Assembly (NCBI GenBank): GCA_030272155.1
Contig: CP126205.1
Span: 1,228,501-1,292,500 of the forward strand
Reading direction: 5' to 3'
DNA: 64,000 bases
Origin: Tetradesmus obliquus
Taxonomy: Eukaryota; Chlorophyta; Chlorophyceae; Sphaeropleales; Scenedesmaceae
The notes under the pieces were generated by a model, which worked only from the letters and a program-made list of their open reading frames with translations, had not been told where the DNA came from and did no database searches. Of the stretch, positions 58,864 to 64,000 are shown one piece after another; positions within the stretch are counted from its first letter, which is position 1, and each line of letters begins with the position of its first letter. The translations under genes were made by a program, and so were the position numbers.

Positions 58864-60780
58864 CCACCACCAGCAGCAGCAGCAGGTGCATGCAGTGACT
58901 GGTGCAAGCAGTGAACTGTTCATGCGTGTGGCGTCACCATGTCAGGGCATTGGTTGTCAAGAGGGCCTCACTGCGTATGGGGCGGACAGTTTGGCATACG
59001 TGATGCACAGCGACTGCTGTTGCATGTAGGCAACAGCCACATGTACGTGTCTTGCGTGCAGACATTGGACAAAAGGAAATAGCACGGCATGCATGCAAGT
59101 GCACCAGTATTTGCAGGGGTGCTGCACCTAGTGCATGGCTGTTGCAGCAAGACTGTACAAGTTTGCATGGCAGCATTTGCAAAGCCACTGGGGTCTGTGA
59201 CTGTGCACTGCTCCGCGGCCGTCAAGTAGGGCTGTAACTTTATGACGTGCTAGGACAACAACGCAACCATCAATGCAACTGTTCATGCTCAGCATGTGAG
59301 TCACACGTTTCCTACCTGTGCGCTGCTCCGGCAGCCTGCCTGTGGGGTCATGGCTGTCGTGCAGGTGCCTTGCCAGGTTGTGGCTGTACCTGTGATTCGG
59401 CAAGGTAACACTGTTACTCTTTCGACCTCAATACCTCGCTGTCTGCACTAGGATTTGACTCATATGAGCCAACTGACTTGGCATGCAGTGAAGTGCGCAT
59501 GAGCGGGCATGCCAGGTTGCTGCTGGAGCCAAACAGGCTGCCGGCAGCCGCCAAACACTGCATGGCACAGCACATGCCCAGCTCGAGCTGTACTGCTGTA
59601 CAATGGCTGTACTGCTGTACAGCGGCTGTACAATGGCTGTACTGTAATCCAGAGTGCCCTTCAGCACAAGCTGTAATTCCTTGCCGCACACTTGGCAGGT
59701 GCCTTGCATGTTTGTGTGGTTGATGTGGTACAGCAGCAGCCACATATTCAGGCAACACAACAAGCACATCCGTAGCACAGAGACACAGCTGCACTGCCCT
59801 GTAACAGACGGTACTCACTTGCCGCACAATTGGCAGGTGCCTTGCTTGTTTGTGTGGTTGATGTGGTACAGCTGCTGGTGGCTCCAGTAGCCTGCTGCAG
59901 ACAGCCCTGGAAGCCCACACCAGTCACATACACAGCTACACCCAGCAGCAGCAGCAGCAGCAGCAGCAGGAGGAGGAGATTCTTGTGCGTCCTGGTCAAC
60001 CTGCTGCTGCTGCTGCTGCTGCTGCTGTGAGACTGTGAGGAGAGCTTCCGCAAGAGCATGGCCGCAGTGTGTGACCATGTTAGCTCCTGCCTGGAAAGCC
60101 TGCCAGCGCATGGCAGCGTCCTCGGTTGCATTCGGGTGCCTGCAGCAGCGATGCAAGCGGCGCCTGGGTGAGTGACAAGTGCATGCATGAAGTTGTTCGA
60201 TGTTACAAAGCAGGTGCAGCAGCATCAGCTGCTGCTCTGCTGCTGCTGTGAATGTGTAGGAAAGATGGCAACAACCGGAGGAGAGCATACATTTTGTGAC
60301 AGCAGCGTTGCAGCACTGTGGGCAAGCCTCCGTGTGTGAACAGCGCGTTGTGGCTGTACACTGGTTCTCTTCAAGCTGCCATTTGTACGCGTGTGTGTGT
60401 GAACGATGCGTTGCTAGCCACGCAAGTGTAGCAGTACGCACCAGTACACAATGAACAACGTGGCACTTGCTGCGCGCAGCTGCTGTACAATCTGCAGCTG
60501 TTGCTGTACTGGGGCAACCACAGCAGCTGCAGCCCTTGCTTTTGACTCTTTCTCCACTGTAGAGTGAAGAGCTGCTGCTTGCTGTCCTGGCTGTGTGGCC
60601 ACTGGCAGGTGGATGAGCTGAAACTTGTCCTGCAAGCGGTGCCACCCTGTATGCTGTAGCAGCACTTCCGCTGCTACATCAGCAAAGCCAATGGCATACA
60701 GTATGGTTTTGGTGTGGCTGATGGCAGCCTGTTGCATCCTGATGGTTGCTGCTGCCGCTGGACTGAAGTGCCTATGTCGA

Positions 60781-60830
<50 letters not shown>

Positions 60831-60929
60831 GATTGGCGGTAAGCGGTTGCTGCCGCACAGCTGAAGGCGGCACAGACACGGCATCAGCTCTTGACGACTA
60901 ACAACACTCCGTGTGGCATGCGGCCGCAT
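57446..60929 (-). CDS. Predicted zinc-finger plus Nudix hydrolase protein, five exons
   Basis: Exons 60929-60442, 60139-59819, 59389-59316, 58833-58759 and 58050-57446 join in matching phases (2, 2, 1, 1; 1563 nt, 520 aa). The N-terminal part has an unrecognised segment, AISHTKTILYAIGFADVAAE. Exon 2 encodes a canonical C2H2 finger (CDWCGLPGL...YWSHQQLYH: C-x2-C-x12-H-x4-H) and the start of a second, CQLCGKYSHNLARHLHDSH, completed across the splice. Exons 4 and 5 encode a Nudix domain: VFALAIVRRPSDGKFLMTQE, then GGGVDPGESLVEGAVRE and CREEAGV, an exact Nudix box. Nudix enzymes cleave nucleoside diphosphate-linked substrates; the substrate here is unknown. Phases agree, but exon 3 to 4 could still join two separate genes; RNA evidence would decide. 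Confidence 0.62.
58185..58550 (-). repeat. Nudix-box exon acceptor copies separated by CTG tracts
   Basis: On the minus strand the exon-5 start (FWVPGGGVDPGE) is preceded by three copies near 58215, 58330 and 58460, each beginning GTCTGGGTG- or CTTCTGGGTGCC-like. CTG runs lie at 58066-58112, about 58214-58240 and 58460-58533. All copies share the gene's orientation. Confidence 0.85.
58641..58712 (-). repeat. Copy of Nudix exon-4 donor edge
   Basis: SDGKFLITQEFAGSG followed by GTGCGG repeats the end of exon 4, in the intron after it. Confidence 0.85.
59587..59646. repeat. Short palindromic tandem repeat of GGCTGTAC words
   Basis: GGCTGTACTGCTGTAC and GGCTGTACAAT alternate several times. GTAC is its own complement, so the segment has many self-pairing options. 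Confidence 0.7.
59690..59745 (-). repeat. Copy of zinc-finger exon-2 donor edge
   Basis: LYHINHTNMQGTCQVCGK repeats the end of exon 2 (LYHINHTNKQGTCQLCGK) in the following intron. The donor is changed. Confidence 0.88.
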
Positions 60930-61824
60930 AGCTTATCGAGCTTTCGGCAGGTAGGGTTGTTGTGTTTCGGGAATCGAAACAAACTCGATGACATCTGTCT
61001 GATAAAGACGCATGCCAACACAAGGTGGATGCCTAGGCATTTAAGCAACGTTTCACTTCCTATCGTACTGCATGGACCACGCTGTGGTGTATGGGGGCCT
61101 TGTGATGCTGTTCCAGCAGGCCTGCTGCAGGAGCACAAGAGGCCTGCAAGCTGTCAATACACGGGGTTTGCAGTATTTTGCTTAGTGTTGATTTACCCAG
61201 ATGCACTTCGTTATCCTTGATGGTGCTCACACACGTTTATACTGCAATCTTAGTTCTCTTACATCTGGCATCATTCAACTGAGCAGGAACAGGTGCCGTG
61301 TACCGTCATCGCACGGATGAAGTTCGCAAACAAGTTGTGACAGTTGATGCAGTTGTTTTTGTTGTGACTTGCCACTGCTGGCAAGGAGGGCATCTGTTGG
61401 TTGGTTACGCACCGGGGTTCATGGTCTATTATTAACAAGGAAAATGCATTGCGGCACTCAATCAACAGCAGATGGGAATCAACAGGAGAGCTTTGAATGC
61501 GTTGATAAGCCTGTTTGACTCTTGCAAGAAACACAATCGCGCCATACATCTACTTCACTCCACCAACACAGTCACTGCCAGCACATCACCCTCACCTGCC
61601 AGCTCACCCCATATACACTGTTCGTCACGATCAGCCGCTCAATAAGCCAGCAGAAACCGTTAGCTATGCATTGAGCGCTTTTGAACGGAACGATGGGGTT
61701 GCCGTAGTGCTGGATGCCCTCAGAGATGTACAACGCAGCAGCAAGCAACGGCGCAAACAAACCAAAGAAAGAACGCAAACTCACTGTCATCTTCAAGCAC
61801 ACTACCGCAGACCAGGTGTGAACG
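60930..61824. promoter_or_regulatory. Shared upstream region of two divergent genes
   Basis: The zinc-finger/Nudix gene runs left and the WD40 gene runs right. The 5' end of the WD40 gene may extend into the right part of this region. No motif recognised. Open frames at 61515-61979 have no recognisable content. Confidence 0.35.
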
Positions 61825-63028
61825 ATGCAGATGAGACATGGACTTGTTTGTGCGAGAGTTGCTGTTCCTGGCTCGCCAGCAAGCTGTTGCCTCGCGTCCG
61901 AGTGCCAGCATCTGACCGATCATCTTTCGTTGCGAATGCAGCATGTTGCGGGCGTGGAGGCACTAGCTGTTGCACCTGACAGCAGCAGCTTGTACACTGC
62001 TTCTCGGGATTCCCTTGTCAAGAGGTGAGCAGCAGGCCTGCAAAGCAGCACATACAGCAGTTGTGACTTAAACAAAGCGTTGACCGGGTGCAGGACGCCT
62101 GCTGGGGCCGATCTGCTAGTGAAGCATCGGCACTGCTTCTGGTTGTGGGGGTTGATAGCGATGCCCAGTACACGTTTGCCAGCCATGCTCGTGCCTAATC
62201 CAGCATCTCAAGCTTGGCATTGAGCATGATGAGGGTATCTACTGCAGTGTAACAGCAGCAAGCCAAGTGCAGTTTGCAGGAGCAGCAGACCCAACTCACG
62301 GACCTCTGCATGCCTGCTGCACATATACCTTTGATACTACAGCTCATGCCTGCCAAACCCTCACAACAGCAAACAGCAACCCTCTTCCTCCACTGATTTG
62401 CATATTCTCCCTCTGTTGTGATCGATCATCACATGGCTCTAGCAAATCATCCTTGTATCTGACATCAGGGCTCCCACCCAAAGCAGCCACACTCTGCACC
62501 ATGGATGGGCCAGCTGGGTTTTTCACTCCTGCGAACCTAACAACCCCTGACACTTCCTGCAAGCTTGAACACGCATCTCTCTCAATGCTGGTTTTGGCAT
62601 TTCATATATCTTTGTCTTGCAGGTGGCATGTGGGCGGCGCAGCAGCAGGCAGGCCCCAGTGCAGCGGCAGCTTTGAGAGGCACATCAACCGCAATCTAAT
62701 CAACTCACGCTCTGCTCTGATCACCTTACTTATGTGTCCTGCAGGTTGCATGTGGGCGGTGCAGCAGCAGGCAGGCCGCAGTGCAGCGGCAGCAATGAGG
62801 TACACATCGACTGCAAACCATCCAACTCACACAGTGACTTACTTCCTCATTTCATATTTCATATTTCCTGCAGGTGGCATGTGGGCAGCGCAGCAGGCAG
62901 CAGGCCGCAGTGCAGCGGCAGCTTTGAGGGGCACATTGACTGGGTCAACGATGTGCTGCTGTACCAGGACAAGCTGGTCAGCTGCTCCTCTGACAGGACT
63001 GTCAAGATCTGGCAGGCAGGAGAGGAAG
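61825..63028 (+). CDS. WDR48/LRS1-like WD40 protein, 5' exons (partial)
   Basis: Exons 61825-62024 (start uncertain; an ATG at 61936 is another choice) and 62874-63028 join in phase 2, and the second ends in phase 1 at GAAG/GTGAGC. The product reads HVAGVEALAVAPDSSSLYTA then SRDSLVKRWHVG, then FEGHIDWVNDVLLYQDKLVS and CSSDRTVKIWQAG. This matches the first two WD40 blades of WDR48 (UAF1, the partner that activates USP1-type deubiquitinases) and plant LRS1, including the diagnostic HxDWVND. Later exons lie beyond the window. Exon 2 is surrounded on both sides by partial copies. A role as a deubiquitinase cofactor is inferred from the family. Confidence 0.78.
62623..62812 (+). repeat. Two copies of the WD40 exon-2 acceptor edge
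   Basis: CAG followed by GTGGCATGTGGGC and AGGCC.CAGTGCAGCGGCAG recurs at 62623 and 62745 before the functional exon at 62874. Spacing is about 122-129 bp. The copies read WHVGGAAAGRPQCSGSF and LHVGGAAAGRPQCSGSN. Confidence 0.9.
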
Positions 63029-63122
63029 GTGAGCGGCAGCAGCAGCAGGTGATGCATGGGACCTGCAGCAGCAGTGGCAGTTGAACATTGAGACCTGCAG
63101 CAGCAGTAGCGCAGCAGCAGCA

Positions 63123-63488
63123 GTAGGCTGGTCAGCTGCTCCTCTTGACAGGGCGGTCAAGATTTGGCAGGCAGAGGAAGGTGAGTAACAAGCAGCAGCA
63201 GCAGCTGGTTGTTGGGACCTGCAGCAGCAGCAGCAGCGGGGTAGGCTGGTCAGCTGCTCCTCTGACAGGACCGTCAAGATCTGGCAAGCAGGAGAGGAAG
63301 GTGAGCAGCAACAGCAGCAGCAGCAGCAGCAACGACAGGTGATTGTTGGGACCTGCAGCAGCAGCAGCAGCAGCAGCAGCTGATTGTTGCGACCTGCAGC
63401 AGCAGTAGTGTAGCAGCAGCAGCCGGGTAGGCTGGTCAGCTGCTCCTCTGACAGGACTGTCAAGATCTGGCAGGCGGGAGAGGAAGGT
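63123..63488 (+). repeat. Three copies of the WD40 exon-2 donor edge
   Basis: CTGGTCAGCTGCTCCTCT to GAGGAAG plus GTGAG recurs near 63125-63183, 63244-63302 and 63430-63488. The first copy has a one-base insertion (CTCTTGACAG). CAG-rich sequence separates the copies. Confidence 0.9.
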
Positions 63489-64000
63489 GAGCGGCAGCAG
63501 CAGCAGCAGCAGCAAGAGGAGCAGCAGCAGCAGCAGTGGGTGGGTAGCGGCAGTGCAGCAGCATCAGAAGCGTCAGCAATGCCGTGCAGTGCAGCAGCGG
63601 CAATATACAAGCAGCGGCAGCAGTGGGAGGCCGGGCAGGCAGGCCAAACTGTCTAGCAGTGGCAGGGCAAGCCAAGCTGCGCAGGAGCTGCAATGACCGA
63701 GCAGCAGCAACAGTAGCAGCAGCGGCAGCAGCGACGGCGGCAGGAGGAGCACGAACAGAAGTAATCAAGTTGGCCCACACCATGCTGTAGCGATTGCAGC
63801 AGCAAGCAGCAGTCAAAACAGAGCACATAGCAGCCGCCAGCAGTGAACAACGCACACCAGCACTGGGCTGCTGCTGTGCTGAACGCGCTTCTATGCTGTA
63901 TTGCAAGGGTTGAGCTGCTGCTGGTCATGCTCGCGTTTTAAGTGTCCGCATCTGCCCTGCTGTGCACACCGCCTGCCTGCAGTGCGCTGCCTGCACACGG
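63489..64000. other. CAG-rich sequence at the right end, no exon recognised
   Basis: Probably the continuing intron of the WD40 gene. Several Gln/Ser/Ala open frames arise from CAG repeats. I could not identify a further WD40 blade. Confidence 0.45.

Overview
The window looks like nuclear DNA of a chlorophyte green alga. Genes are split by short GT-AG introns, TGTAA polyadenylation-type motifs follow several stop codons, and one protein combines octotricopeptide (OPR) repeats with a RAP domain. A mitochondrial-type LpxB and very abundant CAG/CTG tracts fit the same picture. A Sphaeropleales/Scenedesmaceae-like source is my guess from style only. I see no bacterial operon, rRNA, tRNA, CRISPR array or intact transposon.

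Layout, left to right: 3' end of a poly-Gln protein (1-921, +); OPR-RAP RNA-binding protein (2381-5997, +); SRPBCC/polyketide-cyclase-like protein (7388-9674, -); two membrane RING-H2 proteins (12274-14266 and 16544-18511, +); a possible small secreted protein (18718-19959, +); a ten-exon secreted collagen-like glycoprotein (21575-26828, -); a third RING-H2 protein whose RING is split by a 27-nt microexon (28709-30319, -); a thylakoid-type rhodanese protein (31699-34473, +); lipid-A-disaccharide synthase LpxB (36260-39100, -), head to head with mitochondrial ribosomal protein bL35m (39505-41486, +); an unknown 175-aa protein (41934-43385, +); a membrane alpha/beta hydrolase (45085-50217, -); a secreted His/Met-rich putative metal-binding protein (50975-52604, -); an unknown secreted 235-aa protein (53947-56819, -); a predicted zinc-finger plus Nudix protein (57446-60929, -); and the start of a WDR48/LRS1-like WD40 protein (61825 to beyond the right side, +). 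I built most exon models by hand. Where a model is called complete, exon phases agree and the summed length is divisible by three.

The most unusual feature recurs at about twelve of the sixteen genes. Exon edges are surrounded by head-to-tail partial copies of themselves, here called exon-edge echoes. Each echo holds an exon boundary (acceptor, donor or stop-codon end) plus the neighbouring intron or 3' flank, and is repeated one to five times at spacings of roughly 100-240 bp. In several pairs the differences are mostly synonymous. This suggests the echoes were, or still are, under coding constraint, as if the active exon edge leapfrogs through successive tandem duplications. CTG tracts also sit just upstream of many 3' splice sites.

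The genes do not form one pathway. Predicted destinations are the secretory route or cell wall (collagen-like, metal-binding and 235-aa proteins), membranes (RING-H2 ligases, hydrolase), plastid (rhodanese, probably SRPBCC and OPR-RAP) and mitochondrion (LpxB, bL35m).
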